64,000 nt of DNA from the NCBI RefSeq assembly GCF_002505485.1, contig NZ_DAVG01000096.1:3594-67593 (forward strand), read 5' to 3'. Below the pieces are notes generated by a model. That model was not told where the DNA came from and did not search any database. It was given only the letters and a program-made list of their open reading frames with translations. Below are positions 32,726-42,519 of the stretch, piece after piece; position 1 is the stretch's first letter, and the number at the start of each line of letters is the position of its first letter. The position numbers and the translations under genes are program-made. The stretch is from Methanosarcina sp. UBA5. GTDB lineage: Archaea > Halobacteriota > Methanosarcinia > Methanosarcinales > Methanosarcinaceae.

Positions 32726-33817
32726 TCAGATCATAGCCCACTCACTGGTTATGTTTTCAGATATCAGGTTCTTTCCAGATGCCTGCACATATACCCTAAA
32801 TTTTTCCCCCGCAGGAACTGTAAGGCCTTTGGCAGTGTAATTGAAGACTTCTTCCGGCTTAATCGCAAATGAAGGACTTTCAATTTCATCCCACAAAGAA
32901 AGCTTATCTTCAGCCTGAAGGGCAATATAAACGGTTGTATTTTCAGCTCTCTCCGAACCCACGTTTCTTACAGTTACGTTAACATCGACAACTCCTTCTT
33001 TTTTTGAGTATTCACATTGCGCTTTGAAATCAAGTTTAATCATGGGCCTTCTGTAGATGGGGACAACATGTACAGGCTGGTCTGCATATTCTTCTGGGAC
33101 TTCACCTATCTGCCAGTCACTGCCTGTGGTCTCCACATAATAGTAATCGTTGCCTTCGTATTCGAAGCTTTTACCTTTCTGCTCCGGACTGCACTTTATC
33201 CCAAGAGCCATATGCTCAGGAAGTTGCAGAAGGACAACATCATAACCCATCTCCTGAAGAATTGCCGCGGATAGTATTGCAGTATCCTCACAGTCCCCGC
33301 AGTTTTCATAGAGAGTCTCGTAAGGAAAACGGGGGTACTCTTCGTAACCCGAACTTTCAAGATCCGAAGTATAGTTTAAAGACTGGACAAACGAGATACA
33401 GAGACCTGGAACTTTGCTCTCTTCAAGCCCACAATCTGTTGAGAGAGAATATAAAGTATCTGAAATATTTGTGATTAACCAGTCGTCATATGGATCTGAA
33501 GCAAAGAGGTCGTAGTCTCGGTTTCGAGTCCTGGATTTATATGTTTCATAGAGTTCATCGTCAAGAGACAGGGTAAGCTGACAGTTCCGGCCTTCATAGT
33601 CCCATGAGTAAGTTCGGGAAAGCGTTTCAGGAGTAGTTGACTCCTCTATTATCGAGGCACTGTAAGGCTCAGAATTTACAATATCTACTCCTATCAGGCT
33701 ATCCCCAGCATCGCCTATGTAGGAATCCACGGAAGTTTCAGAGTCGGGCCAGGCAAAGAGAAATTCAACCAGATAAAAGAGTAAAAAGAAATAAAACAAA
33801 GCGGTTACGCTTTTCAT
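32726..33817 (-). CDS. Secreted or membrane-anchored transglutaminase-like protein
   Basis: 363 residues. An N-terminal signal or anchor (VTALFYFFLLFYLVEFLFAW) is followed by an acidic region. The catalytic core is transglutaminase-like: ENCGDCEDTAILSAAIL supplies the cysteine, LPEHMALGI the histidine, and YYVETTGSDWQIGE the aspartate region. The last 110 residues look like a beta-sandwich (VDVNVTVRNVGSERAENTTV). Such archaeal proteins probably act as cysteine peptidases at the cell surface; the target is unknown. It is transcribed on the minus strand, alone. Confidence 0.82.
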   Translation of the reverse strand: MKSVTALFYFFLLFYLVEFLFAWPDSETSVDSYIGDAGDSLIGVDIVNSEPYSASIIEESTTPETLSRTYSWDYEGRNCQLTLSLDDELYETYKSRTRNRDYDLFASDPYDDWLITNISDTLYSLSTDCGLEESKVPGLCISFVQSLNYTSDLESSGYEEYPRFPYETLYENCGDCEDTAILSAAILQEMGYDVVLLQLPEHMALGIKCSPEQKGKSFEYEGNDYYYVETTGSDWQIGEVPEEYADQPVHVVPIYRRPMIKLDFKAQCEYSKKEGVVDVNVTVRNVGSERAENTTVYIALQAEDKLSLWDEIESPSFAIKPEEVFNYTAKGLTVPAGEKFRVYVQASGKNLISENITSEWAMI

Positions 33818-33854
33818 AAAATTATCCCCACCCAGAATTTCATAGTTTACTAGT

Positions 33855-34838
33855 TCATTCCCAGAGGTCTTTCCTGAGGTGGGAGTCTATAGGGTCAACT
33901 TCCATCAGGCCTTCTGGATAGGGTTCAAAAAAGGTCTGATTCATAAGGTACTGGTCTTCAAAGCGCACGGCCCATGACCTGATGATATTAATTGCAGGGC
34001 AAAGAGAGGCTTTTCCGCTCCTGTATTTTTGGATCCACTCAAAAAATAGCGTTTTTTCATGGCTTGAGAGCTTCTCTGAAAAATGTCCGAAGGCATGCAT
34101 GAGCACATTAATATTTGAAGTATACCTGGGAGGTCTGGAGAGGGCGCTGTAAAGATGCTCCTCATACTCAGAAACCAGTTCTTGAAAGGTTTTCCTTTCT
34201 TTATTTGCAACAATAGCTCCCAGTTTCCGGAGTTCCTCCTGGCTATACACCATGAGCAGATACTTATTTTCGGAATGGAATGCAACGAGGTCCCTCATGC
34301 GTCCTTCGGATTTCATATTTCGGAAAGCTGCAAGTATAAAGATCCTGGTCATGAAATGTTCTTTTATGCGGGCGTTCCTTAGCCTTCCTTCATCCTCGAC
34401 AGGAAGATAGGGAAATTGTTTCAGGACTGCCCCCCCGAAAGACCCTGAAGTTTTCCCAATTACAGCTGATTTGAGCGCAGCAGTCGGGTAAACTTTTACG
34501 TCCTTAATGCCGCAGGAAGGAGACCTGTATTTTAGAATAAACCCGTCAATGTCTCCTGCGGAATTGAGATAATCAGTGCAAAATGCCTTCATAACTTCAG
34601 TTATATCCCTGCCGCTCGCAGACTGGACGAGCCGCTGTTCCCCATTCTCAAGGATTATTCTTACCGGATCTCTTGGGATACCAAGCCCGATCTCCACTTC
34701 AGGGCAGACAGGCAGAAAATCAACATACTCCATGAGGTTCGCCACTATCGGACTGTTTATAATATTTCCATTATATCGACAGTGGTCAAACCCAAGGCAC
34801 CTACTTACCACAACCCTTGGCCGAACAAACTCCCTCAT
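33855..34838 (-). CDS. TudS (DUF523) and DUF1722 fusion protein
   Basis: 327 residues. The N-terminal DUF523 part (about 8-155) has conserved cysteines Cys14 in SRCLG, Cys45 in PVCPEVE and one in SPSCGIKDV. In characterised thiouracil desulfurases (TudS) these hold a [4Fe-4S] cluster. The C-terminal part (about 160-310) is DUF1722 (YbgA), with FHSENKYLLMVYSQEELRKLG. Desulfuration of thiolated nucleobases or a related sulfur reaction is likely; the exact substrate is unknown. It lies 37 bp upstream of the transglutaminase-like gene on the same strand, so the two may be cotranscribed. Confidence 0.85.
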   Translation of the reverse strand: MREFVRPRVVVSRCLGFDHCRYNGNIINSPIVANLMEYVDFLPVCPEVEIGLGIPRDPVRIILENGEQRLVQSASGRDITEVMKAFCTDYLNSAGDIDGFILKYRSPSCGIKDVKVYPTAALKSAVIGKTSGSFGGAVLKQFPYLPVEDEGRLRNARIKEHFMTRIFILAAFRNMKSEGRMRDLVAFHSENKYLLMVYSQEELRKLGAIVANKERKTFQELVSEYEEHLYSALSRPPRYTSNINVLMHAFGHFSEKLSSHEKTLFFEWIQKYRSGKASLCPAINIIRSWAVRFEDQYLMNQTFFEPYPEGLMEVDPIDSHLRKDLWE

Positions 34839-35275
34839 TTAACCCCCATATAAGAAAGGATTTCCAGCATAAATTATTTTCCAAAAGAGGGGTTTAGAAC
34901 ACTTCTTTTTTAAAAATAAGAGGTTAGAAAGTTGGGATCTTTTAAAAAAAACTTCAAAATACATTATATATAAAAATTAAAAGTTTTGAAGGAAAAAATA
35001 GATCAAAAATAGGTACATAGTACTTATTTTGGAAAAAATAAAACCCAGAAAGAACAAATTTTTAAAAAGAGTGCATTTAACAAACTAAATTTTTTTCCTT
35101 ATTCGGAAAAGATATATAAGAATGGAAATAACTATGAGGTAGTTTTGGGGACGATTGAGGGAAGGAAAGGCTTTTAAGTGGTAAGTCTACGAACTCTTTT
35201 AAAGGTAAGCCTACGAACTTGAACTCAGTTTCCGTTCCCGAAAGAAACCGCATGAACTTAAAAATAGGTGAAAAT
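34839..35275. other. Intergenic region with promoter elements of the peroxiredoxin gene
   Basis: Very AT-rich. TATA-like TTATATATAAAAATT (about 34963-34977) and AAGATATATAAGAATGG (about 35108-35124) are candidates for the promoter of the plus-strand gene. A near-exact 16-bp direct repeat is listed separately. No gene is seen in this stretch. Confidence 0.4.
35180..35219 (+). promoter_or_regulatory. 16-bp direct repeat upstream of the peroxiredoxin gene
   Basis: GGTAAGTCTACGAACT (35180-35195) and GGTAAGCCTACGAACT (35204-35219) differ at one base and are 24 bp apart. They lie about 55-95 bases before the start codon. Such a pair could be an operator for a redox-sensing regulator, or lie within the leader; both are inference. 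Confidence 0.4.
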
Positions 35276-35965
35276 ATGGTAGAAGCTGAGTATGAACAGA
35301 TACACATGCCTCTGATCGGAGACGATGCACCGTCATTTACAGCAGCGACAACTCAGGGACCAATAAATTTCCCTGATGATTACAAAGGCAAATGGGTTAT
35401 TCTTTTCAGTCATCCTGCAGATTTCACACCCGTATGTACCACAGAATTCATGACTTTTGCCAGTATGCAGGACGAATTCAGAGAAATGAACACTGAGCTT
35501 ATAGGACTTTCTATAGACAGTGTATTCTCCCACATTGCCTGGCTTAAGAGGATTGAGGAAAAGATTGAGTACAAAGGGATGAAAAACGTGGAGGTCAGGT
35601 TCCCGGTAATAGCTGACCTGAAAATGGATGTTGCGAAAAAATACGGAATGATCCAGCCAAATGCTTCAACCACGCAGGCTGTAAGAGCCGTATTTATCAT
35701 AGATCCTGAGGCAAAGATAAGAGCAATGCTTTATTACCCGCAATCAGCCGGAAGAAACATGCAGGAAATAAAGAGGCTTGTGACCGCCCTGCAGAAAAAT
35801 GAAACTGAGAAAGTTGCAACGCCTGCAAACTGGCAGCCTGGGGACGATGTTATAATTCCAGCTCCCAGTTCAATGGAAGCCGTAAAAGAAAGACTTGGCA
35901 AGTCAGAAGAAAATATGTACTGTCTTGACTGGTTTTTATGCCTGAAGAAGGAGAGCAAAAAATAA
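35276..35965 (+). CDS. Peroxiredoxin (archaeal Prx6 type)
   Basis: Reduces peroxides with a thiol. 229 residues from the ATG at 35276, preceded by AGGTG. The peroxidatic cysteine is Cys54 in HPADFTPVCTTEF. Two more cysteines, Cys216 and Cys222 in YCLDWFLC, form the C-terminal resolving pattern of archaeal three-cysteine peroxiredoxins. The open frame reaches back to 35219, but that part has no family similarity. The gene is alone, followed by an A-rich gap of 114 bp before proC. Confidence 0.95.
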   Translation: MVEAEYEQIHMPLIGDDAPSFTAATTQGPINFPDDYKGKWVILFSHPADFTPVCTTEFMTFASMQDEFREMNTELIGLSIDSVFSHIAWLKRIEEKIEYKGMKNVEVRFPVIADLKMDVAKKYGMIQPNASTTQAVRAVFIIDPEAKIRAMLYYPQSAGRNMQEIKRLVTALQKNETEKVATPANWQPGDDVIIPAPSSMEAVKERLGKSEENMYCLDWFLCLKKESKK

Positions 35966-36079
35966 CCCGGAAAGAAATGTCAAAGGAAATAAAATCGTAA
36001 ATAAAAAGAAAATAAAGGGTAAATGAAAAAGGAAACGAAAAAGGAAATAAAAAAGTGAAATGAAAAGGAGAAAAGAAAT

Positions 36080-36898
36080 TTACTTCTTTCCAAGTTCTTT
36101 TGAGCGTTCGGTTGCCCTTATAACTGCATTCATAAATGCAGCCCTGATTCCGGCCTCTTCGAGGGCATGAACGCCCTGAATAGTAGTCCCGGCAGGAGAA
36201 GTAACCATATCCTTGAGTTCTCCGGGGTGCAGGCCTGTCTCAAGCGCCATTTTTGCGGCCCCAAGTACAGTCTGAGCTGAGAGAGTGAGGGCACTTTTCC
36301 TGTCCATTCCTTCAAGGACAGCTCCATCGGCCATTGCCTCAATCACTGGAAAGATGAATGCAGGCCCACTGCCTGAAAGACCTGTAACGGCATCCATTAT
36401 GGATTCAGACACCTGAACTGCAGTGCCGACCGCAGAAAAGATCTCAAGGGCAGTTTTCACGTCTTCGGCAGTGGCATATTTGCCTGGAGCAATGCCTGAA
36501 GCAGCTTCGGAAACTGTGGCCGCAATGTTTGGCATTACACGTATGACTCTTGTACCGGTAGGGAGCGCATTTTCGTAAGTGGCAAGAGGCACACCAGCTG
36601 CAATTGAAATTAGAAGTTTATCGGAAGTAATGTCGGCTTTAAGATTTTCAAGTACCGAACCCAGAGTCTGGGGCTTCACCGCCAGGATAAGAATATCGGA
36701 TGCCCTGACGATAACTGAATTGTCAGTTGATATATTAATGCCAAGCTTTGCCTTCAGATCGTTCAAGAAAGGCTCGTACACATCACTTGCACCAAGATTT
36801 TCAGGCTTTACAATTCCGGCCTTTATAATTCCCTGCATGAGAGCAGAGCCCATTTTTCCTGCTCCGATAAATCCTATCTTTCGGTTCTGATCTACCAT
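36080..36898 (-). CDS. proC: Pyrroline-5-carboxylate reductase
   Basis: Last step of proline synthesis: reduces pyrroline-5-carboxylate with NAD(P)H. 272 residues. IGFIGAGKMGSALMQG (8-23) is the Rossmann motif. ILAVKPQTLGSVL and the C-terminal MDAVTGLSGSGPAFIFPVIE ... MVTSPAGTTIQGVHALEE are diagnostic for ProC. It is the third gene of a proA-proB-proC set on the minus strand, 221 bp from proB. Confidence 0.97.
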   Translation of the reverse strand: MVDQNRKIGFIGAGKMGSALMQGIIKAGIVKPENLGASDVYEPFLNDLKAKLGINISTDNSVIVRASDILILAVKPQTLGSVLENLKADITSDKLLISIAAGVPLATYENALPTGTRVIRVMPNIAATVSEAASGIAPGKYATAEDVKTALEIFSAVGTAVQVSESIMDAVTGLSGSGPAFIFPVIEAMADGAVLEGMDRKSALTLSAQTVLGAAKMALETGLHPGELKDMVTSPAGTTIQGVHALEEAGIRAAFMNAVIRATERSKELGKK

Positions 36899-37119
36899 AT
36901 AATTTCTCCTATTTTCAAAATAAATATGAATATCGAGGCAATTGCCTCAAAACGTATTTTCGATTAATATTAAACGATTTAAAGAGATATTATAGTCTAG
37001 ATAAATTTATAAGAAATTAGTAGATTGATAAAAGCTTCCAAACTACAAGAAATTAATTTTTGATTCTTCAGAAATCCCGAAAAATCCAGTTAATTCTTCA
37101 AATATGGTGGAAACTTAAT

Positions 37120-38271
37120 TCAGTTCTTCAGTATGCCGATGTTTTCTTTTTTTATTACATTGCTGTAATTGTTATAGCCCAGAATACCCTCAATTTCGTC
37201 GGTGTGAGCTCCTTTTATTTTCATAAGTTCTTCAGAGGTGTAGTCTGTAATTCCTTTCGCAAAGACCCTGCCTTCACACTCTAGTCTAACCACATCTCCC
37301 CTATCAAAATTTCCCTCAACATCTACAACTCCTGCCGGGAGAAGGCTGTTTTTCCCGAGGACTGCAGCTTTTGCCCCTGCGTCCACACGGACAGTGCCTG
37401 ATGCCCTTGCAAGAATGATCCAGCGGGCACGGTTCTTCTGGATATGCCTTTCAGCCAGGAAAAGAGTGCCTATCTCTTCTCCCGACAGGACCTTCAGAAG
37501 CACATCCTTAATTTCGCTATTTGCAATCAAGACATAGCAACCTGCCATGCTACAGATCTTTGCAGCTTTTATCTTGGTCCTCATTCCCCCTACGCCCTTG
37601 AAGCTTGTAGGGTCACCCCCATAACTTTCGATTTCAGGTGTGATTTTTTCCACGAGAGAGATGAGTCTGGCATCATCGTGTATCTTTGGATTTTTGTCAA
37701 AAAGGCCGTCGATATCCGAAAGAATAACCAGGAGATCAGCATCGATTTTGCTTGCAACCATTGCAGAGAGCTTGTCATTATCTCCGAAGATTGCTTCAAT
37801 CTCGTTTGTACAGGTACAATCGTTTTCATTTATTATGGGGACTACCCCATATTCCAGAAGTGTGGAGATACTGTTTCTGAGGTTAAGATAGGATACCCGG
37901 TCAGAATAGAATTCATAAGTAAGAAGGATCTGAGCAACTTTTATCCCATGTTTTGAAAAAGCTTCGCTCCAGTACTGCATCAGGATACTCTGTCCTACCG
38001 CTGCCGCTGCCTGCCTGATAGGAATTTCACGAGGTTTTGGGGCAATGCCCAGTTCATAGAGTCCTACACCTATTGCCCCCGAACTTACCACAATTACCTC
38101 TTTTCCGCGCCTTCGAAGTTCGGAGACCTGAGCTGCAATACTTTCCATAAAGGTAGGATCAATACTGCAGTTTTCTTTTGTACTGTCACAGTTCTGTTTT
38201 GTAATTGAGGAAGTACCGATCTTGATAACGATTTTATTAACATCATTGAAAAAGTTATTTCTATCTGTCAA
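37120..38271 (-). CDS. proB: Glutamate 5-kinase
   Basis: Phosphorylates glutamate to start proline synthesis. 383 residues. Amino-acid-kinase domain with KIVIKIGTSSIT, IVVSSGAIGVGLYELG, INENDC and KIDADLLVILSDIDGLF. A C-terminal PUA domain (about 290-370) includes GTVRVDAGAKAAVLGKNSLL and GVVDVEGNFDRGDVV, as in full-length enzymes that are feedback-inhibited by proline. It is 138 bp downstream of proA and probably in the same transcript. Confidence 0.96.
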   Translation of the reverse strand: MTDRNNFFNDVNKIVIKIGTSSITKQNCDSTKENCSIDPTFMESIAAQVSELRRRGKEVIVVSSGAIGVGLYELGIAPKPREIPIRQAAAAVGQSILMQYWSEAFSKHGIKVAQILLTYEFYSDRVSYLNLRNSISTLLEYGVVPIINENDCTCTNEIEAIFGDNDKLSAMVASKIDADLLVILSDIDGLFDKNPKIHDDARLISLVEKITPEIESYGGDPTSFKGVGGMRTKIKAAKICSMAGCYVLIANSEIKDVLLKVLSGEEIGTLFLAERHIQKNRARWIILARASGTVRVDAGAKAAVLGKNSLLPAGVVDVEGNFDRGDVVRLECEGRVFAKGITDYTSEELMKIKGAHTDEIEGILGYNNYSNVIKKENIGILKN

Positions 38272-38409
38272 TCACAAGGCCTCGTAAAATATTTTGGAAA
38301 TGCAGCTGAAATAAGTAGCAGCCGCAATCCGATTTCCATCGCTTGCACTCAATTTGCGCTTGTATTTCAATTCAGATATATAAACATATCAGAAATCTTC
38401 GCCAGAATT

Positions 38410-39753
38410 TCAATTTATGTCTTCAAATTTAAGGTCAAGCTTCCTGTGCGTATAGGGCTTTGCATTTTCTCCTGCATAATCTGCAACAACCTGCCCTTTC
38501 CCGAGCAAGATATATTTGTAGATCAAGAGACCTTCCATGCCTACAGGCCCACGGGAATGGATTTTGTTTGTACTGATTCCGACTTCAGCCCCTTTCCCGT
38601 AACGATAGCCGTCCGCAAAACGGGTTGAGGCATTTACCATAACACTCGAAGAATCAACAAGCCCTGTGAACTCTTTTCTTCTTGAAGCATTATCAGTTAT
38701 TATCCCATCGGTGTGATGGGAACCGAACGTGTTTATGTGGTTGATGGCTTCCTTTATAGTGTCAACGAATTTTATCGAAAGAATGAGATCATTGTACTCA
38801 AGACTCCAATCCTCTTCCGTAGCTCTTGAGAGAGGAGAAAGCCCTCTTTTTTCAAGCAGAGCATAGCTGTCCTCATCACAGCGTAATTCAACCCCTGCGC
38901 CGAGGTACATCTCTGCCATTTTCGGCAGGAAAGCATCCGCAATTTTACGGTTTATCAGAAGGGTTTCAATGGCGTTGCATACAGCAGGATACTGTACTTT
39001 CGCATCGAAGCAGACCTTCCATGCTATGTCGAGATCCGCATACTCGTCCACATAAATATGGCAGATCCCACTGGTATGTCCGAGTACCGGAATTTTCGTA
39101 TTTTCCTGGATAAACTTAACAAACTCATTTGAACCCCGGGGGATCAGGAGGTCTACATAGGCATCAAGGCTTAAAAGGTCCATAATCTCTTCTCTTGTTT
39201 CCATAAGCTGGAAAGCCCCTGCTGGCATGCCGTTGGTGGATTCTATGGCTTTTACAAGAATCTGAAAAATAGTGCGGTTGGACTCTTTTGCTTCACTCCC
39301 GCCTTTGAAGATGGTCGCGTTCCCGCTCTTAAGGCAAAGGGACATCACCTGAGGCACCACGTCAGGTCGGGATTCAAATATAACCCCTATAAGGCCGATA
39401 GGACAGCTCACCTGATAGAGAATAAGGTCTTTGTCCAGCTCAAGAGTAGAGATGGTATCTCCTACAGGATCTTTGAGCTTAATTACATCTCTGATTCCTG
39501 CAATCATTCCGTCAATCTTTGAGTCGCTCACTTTAAGTCTGTCTACAAGCGCCTGAGTAAGCTTTCCTTTCTTTTTCAGTTCCGCTGCAGATTCAAGATC
39601 TTTGGCATTTGCATTCAGAATAGCTTTCCTTTCCTTGTCCAGAGCCTGAGCCATTGCCTCAAGCGCTCGACTTTTTATTTCTGTACATACACTGGAAAGC
39701 TCAATCGATGCCTTTTTTGCCTGTATTACTTTGGATTTAATATCTTCAGCCAT
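38410..39753 (-). CDS. proA: Glutamate-5-semialdehyde dehydrogenase
   Basis: Reduces glutamyl 5-phosphate to the semialdehyde with NADPH. 447 residues from the ATG at 39753 (MAEDIKSKVIQAKKAS); the frame is open to 39813, but the extra 20 residues are unlike the family. The catalytic cysteine is in the block VQYPAVCNAIETLLI, and IGVIFESRPDVVPQV and GSEAKESNRTIF are conserved. It is the first gene of the proA-proB-proC set, so the promoter should lie in the long gap upstream. Confidence 0.96.
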   Translation of the reverse strand: MAEDIKSKVIQAKKASIELSSVCTEIKSRALEAMAQALDKERKAILNANAKDLESAAELKKKGKLTQALVDRLKVSDSKIDGMIAGIRDVIKLKDPVGDTISTLELDKDLILYQVSCPIGLIGVIFESRPDVVPQVMSLCLKSGNATIFKGGSEAKESNRTIFQILVKAIESTNGMPAGAFQLMETREEIMDLLSLDAYVDLLIPRGSNEFVKFIQENTKIPVLGHTSGICHIYVDEYADLDIAWKVCFDAKVQYPAVCNAIETLLINRKIADAFLPKMAEMYLGAGVELRCDEDSYALLEKRGLSPLSRATEEDWSLEYNDLILSIKFVDTIKEAINHINTFGSHHTDGIITDNASRRKEFTGLVDSSSVMVNASTRFADGYRYGKGAEVGISTNKIHSRGPVGMEGLLIYKYILLGKGQVVADYAGENAKPYTHRKLDLKFEDIN

Positions 39754-40905
39754 ATAATCACCGTTTGATATGATAACCTTCTGAATGCCCAAATTCCGGA
39801 GCTGGGCATCCAAACCTATTAATTAAATGAGTAAATTCACAGGAAATTCGGTGTTACTCGATACCGGATAGAAGTAAGATCTTATTATTGGATTACAGGT
39901 AATGATTTCATTATTGAATTACAAGTGATGGAGCTTATTGTTGAATAATAGTGCTGAACTTAGATTGAATATAAGAATTAAACTAAAGATCATTTTCTCT
40001 TTAAATATTAAGAGTATATTCATAATTCTAAAGATGTATTAACTCTTCCGCTGTATATAGGAAGTAAATACGGACGAAAAGAAAGCTAATACAGTTTTAG
40101 AATACCTTTTAACACTTTGTTGTACATGGTTTCGGCATATGATATAGCGAAGTTCTAAATAAAAGATGCCATTTTATCAAGTAACATCTTACCTGTAATA
40201 TTTTACTTGCAATATTTTACTTGTAATATATAATTTAGGGTTTTAATTCTGAAAATTTCATCTGATGACTTGACACTAGGAGCGCAAGTTTTTTAAAATA
40301 GTCCTTATTTTAAATTTACCTGAAATAAGACTTCAAAGTAAGGATCTATCTTATTAAAGTTTATTTTTAACTCCAGTAAAATTGGCAGTTAACCTTGAAT
40401 AGTTTGGTATAACGGATAAACTTATTCTCGTTTTAAATTTTTAAAGTCGGGAATTAATGCCATCGTCAAATGAAATTAGTATTTCAAGTTATATAAATAA
40501 AGACAATAAATTCAGATAAAGCCCAAATAAGAGAAAAGCTCAAAAAGGCTTTCTTATTGAGAAATAAAACTTTTGTATTGAGAGATATTATTTCAAAACG
40601 AATATATATACGATGAATACAACTATAAAATACACGACTTCATTACTTGGAAGCGTATACTACATCTGAAAAAAGAAATTTCAAGGTACCCTTATAATTT
40701 TTGAAGATCTCTTCGATTAGAGAAATGAAATTTTACAGCCCTGGGACCAGACCATCTATAGTGCCTTAAAAGCGATTAAAAGGTCATAAGAGGCCCGAAA
40801 TGTCCGAAAACCTGGCTGTTCAGCATATCTAATACACAAAGATTATTATAGGGGTAGATCCATATCGAAATGGGGAAACTTCAGTAAATTGGTGGTGTGT
40901 AAAAA
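39754..40905. other. Long AT-rich intergenic region
   Basis: About 1.15 kb with no ORF I can support. It carries the promoter of proA (minus) and of the gene at 40906 (plus). Three 14-bp tandem copies are listed separately. No tRNA, CRISPR or IS piece is recognised. Sequence near 40596-40620 (AAAACGAATATATATACGATG) is TATA-rich, as in an archaeal promoter. Confidence 0.35.
40189..40230. repeat. Three 14-bp tandem repeats
   Basis: TTACCTGTAATATT, TTACTTGCAATATT and TTACTTGTAATATA follow each other from 40189, 40203 and 40217. Imperfect copies of the half TTACAAGTGATGG/TTACAGGTAATG occur in reverse at about 39893-39929. It may be a protein-binding array or simple slippage; function unknown. 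Confidence 0.45.
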
Positions 40906-41322
40906 ATGAAATCATTCGCATTAGTCCGGGCAGACGACTCGGATAAAGTAAAAATAGCCTTACATGATCTAGAACGATACGGACACATTCAATTTTCAGC
41001 TACTCCGAAATGCATAGAACCAAACTATGCTGATGAACTTCTTGTTAGTGTAATGGGCGTATCCCTCAAGTCAAAATGTAATTCTGCAGCACTGGTGGAG
41101 TTGAATAATCATGCAGGGGCGGCGATTAGTAGACTGAAGAAAATTCATCCTCCTGCTCATATAATCATCATCAGTCCAAGACATAAAATGTTTGAAGAGC
41201 TGGCTGGCAAGTTTCCAAAGTATCCGGAATTTGACCGAACATTCAACCATCAGAAAAGTCCACAAAGTATGGAAATGATTCAGGAGAAAGCAGACCCTTC
41301 CAATCCCATGCATAAAGAATAA
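40906..41322 (+). CDS. Hypothetical protein, DUF356-like
   Basis: 138 residues. The first 90 (KSFALVRADDSDKVKIALHD then YGHIQFSATPKCIEPNYADE) resemble the methanogen-restricted DUF356 family, whose function is unknown; this match is from memory and moderate. HIIIISPRHKMFEELAGKFP is a further block. The last 40 residues are charged and probably disordered. It is cytoplasmic. It has GGTGGTG at about 40889-40895 before the start. No operon partner is apparent: the next genes are on the other strand. Confidence 0.6.
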   Translation: MKSFALVRADDSDKVKIALHDLERYGHIQFSATPKCIEPNYADELLVSVMGVSLKSKCNSAALVELNNHAGAAISRLKKIHPPAHIIIISPRHKMFEELAGKFPKYPEFDRTFNHQKSPQSMEMIQEKADPSNPMHKE

Positions 41323-41439
41323 AAATAACTCCGTCAATTGTTAATGTTAACTTTAATATTTAGTTCAATAGTGATTATATATTAATTTTAATATTAATTT
41401 TTGGATTCCATCTTTAATTTTCATTTTTAAGATTTAGAT

Positions 41440-41871
41440 TTATTGGAAATCCTGCTTTGAGCAGGAGCCAGTTTTCAATCTCAGCTTGGAAACATAAGTG
41501 TACAGGCTTTCTACATCTTTAATTTCCTTCTGAGAGATGAGCCGAAGTTTGTTTCGGATTTCAAGTTCGGGTTTCAAACCAAAACTTTGAAAATATCCTG
41601 AAAGCTTTATAGCCAGCATGTCACCTCTTCTGTCCCAATCGGTTAATATAACTACTTCGCTACCGAGCCGGGCAATTCTCTCAGAGAAATTAAAAAGAGA
41701 TTGTCGGGTTGCAAGTTCGAAATTGCCTTTAATTCCAAGCCTTTTCAGTGAGAGAACATCTCTTTTTCCTTCAACAATGATAATTGCTCCCCTTCCTGAA
41801 TATTCGGAGAGTTCCGAAAGCAGTTCCTCAATTCTTTCAAGCCTTTTTCTGTAAATATCAAGATCAGCCAC
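41440..41871 (-). CDS. Toprim-domain protein, UPF0292 family
   Basis: 143 residues. The small Toprim fold is seen as AIIIVEGKRDVLSLKRLGI, with the catalytic Glu, and ILTDWDRRGD, with the acidic pair and Arg. Archaeal UPF0292 proteins resemble the Toprim of DnaG and topoisomerases but lack other domains. They may act in nucleic-acid processing; the exact function is unknown. The C-terminus (KLRLKTGSCSKQDFQ) is basic. DUF167 lies upstream on the same strand, 135 bp away. Confidence 0.85.
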   Translation of the reverse strand: MADLDIYRKRLERIEELLSELSEYSGRGAIIIVEGKRDVLSLKRLGIKGNFELATRQSLFNFSERIARLGSEVVILTDWDRRGDMLAIKLSGYFQSFGLKPELEIRNKLRLISQKEIKDVESLYTYVSKLRLKTGSCSKQDFQ

Positions 41872-42006
41872 GTTTTTTGCAACCTTTTTATTAATTAAAA
41901 CTTTAAGAGAACTGTAGTTTACTTATTAGGCGGTTTACTTGTTAGGAGCTAAGTAAGTTACTCTTAAAATTTGGTTATTTTTAAATGTAGTTTTTTAATT
42001 TTTGGT

Positions 42007-42324
42007 TTATCTTTTTAAATGCGCTCCAAAAATTGAAACTGCCTGTTGATATGAAACTCCTTTTAACAATAAAGACTTCTTACTGCTTGTTGCCCCACTG
42101 TTTATAAGAATATCCAAACTGCTAATTGCGAAGAGTTCAGCAAGGCATTCTACCAGCTGTTCGTTTGCCTTTCCCTTCTGGGCATTTTTGGTTAATTTTA
42201 CTTCAATTCGCTTGCGCCACTCGTTATAACCGCTCGGAACCGAAATCGACCTGGAGCCGGGAGTAACCTCTATATCAACAATTACACCAGATCCCACATC
42301 TGTTATTGCCTCTTCGAAGGACAT
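42007..42324 (-). CDS. DUF167 (YggU) family protein
   Basis: 105 residues. IEVTPGSRSISVPSGYNEWR and VKLTKNAQKGKANEQLVECL are the YggU signature, a small alpha/beta fold of unknown role that may bind nucleic acid. It lies upstream of the UPF0292 gene on the same strand, so the two may be cotranscribed. Confidence 0.92.
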   Translation of the reverse strand: MSFEEAITDVGSGVIVDIEVTPGSRSISVPSGYNEWRKRIEVKLTKNAQKGKANEQLVECLAELFAISSLDILINSGATSSKKSLLLKGVSYQQAVSIFGAHLKR

Positions 42325-42519
42325 ATCATCTTTTACCTTTCTGGAGGGATTCTATAAATCAATAACGGATTGATTCATTAAAGTAAAGGAATAATCGGAA
42401 ACAATGTGAGAATAGGATTAAAAATATCAAATAAATAAAATGTCAAATAAATAAAATGTCAAACTAGATTCAAACAAAATTTAAACTTATTATTCAAAGA
42501 AAATATAGATAAGAGTTTT

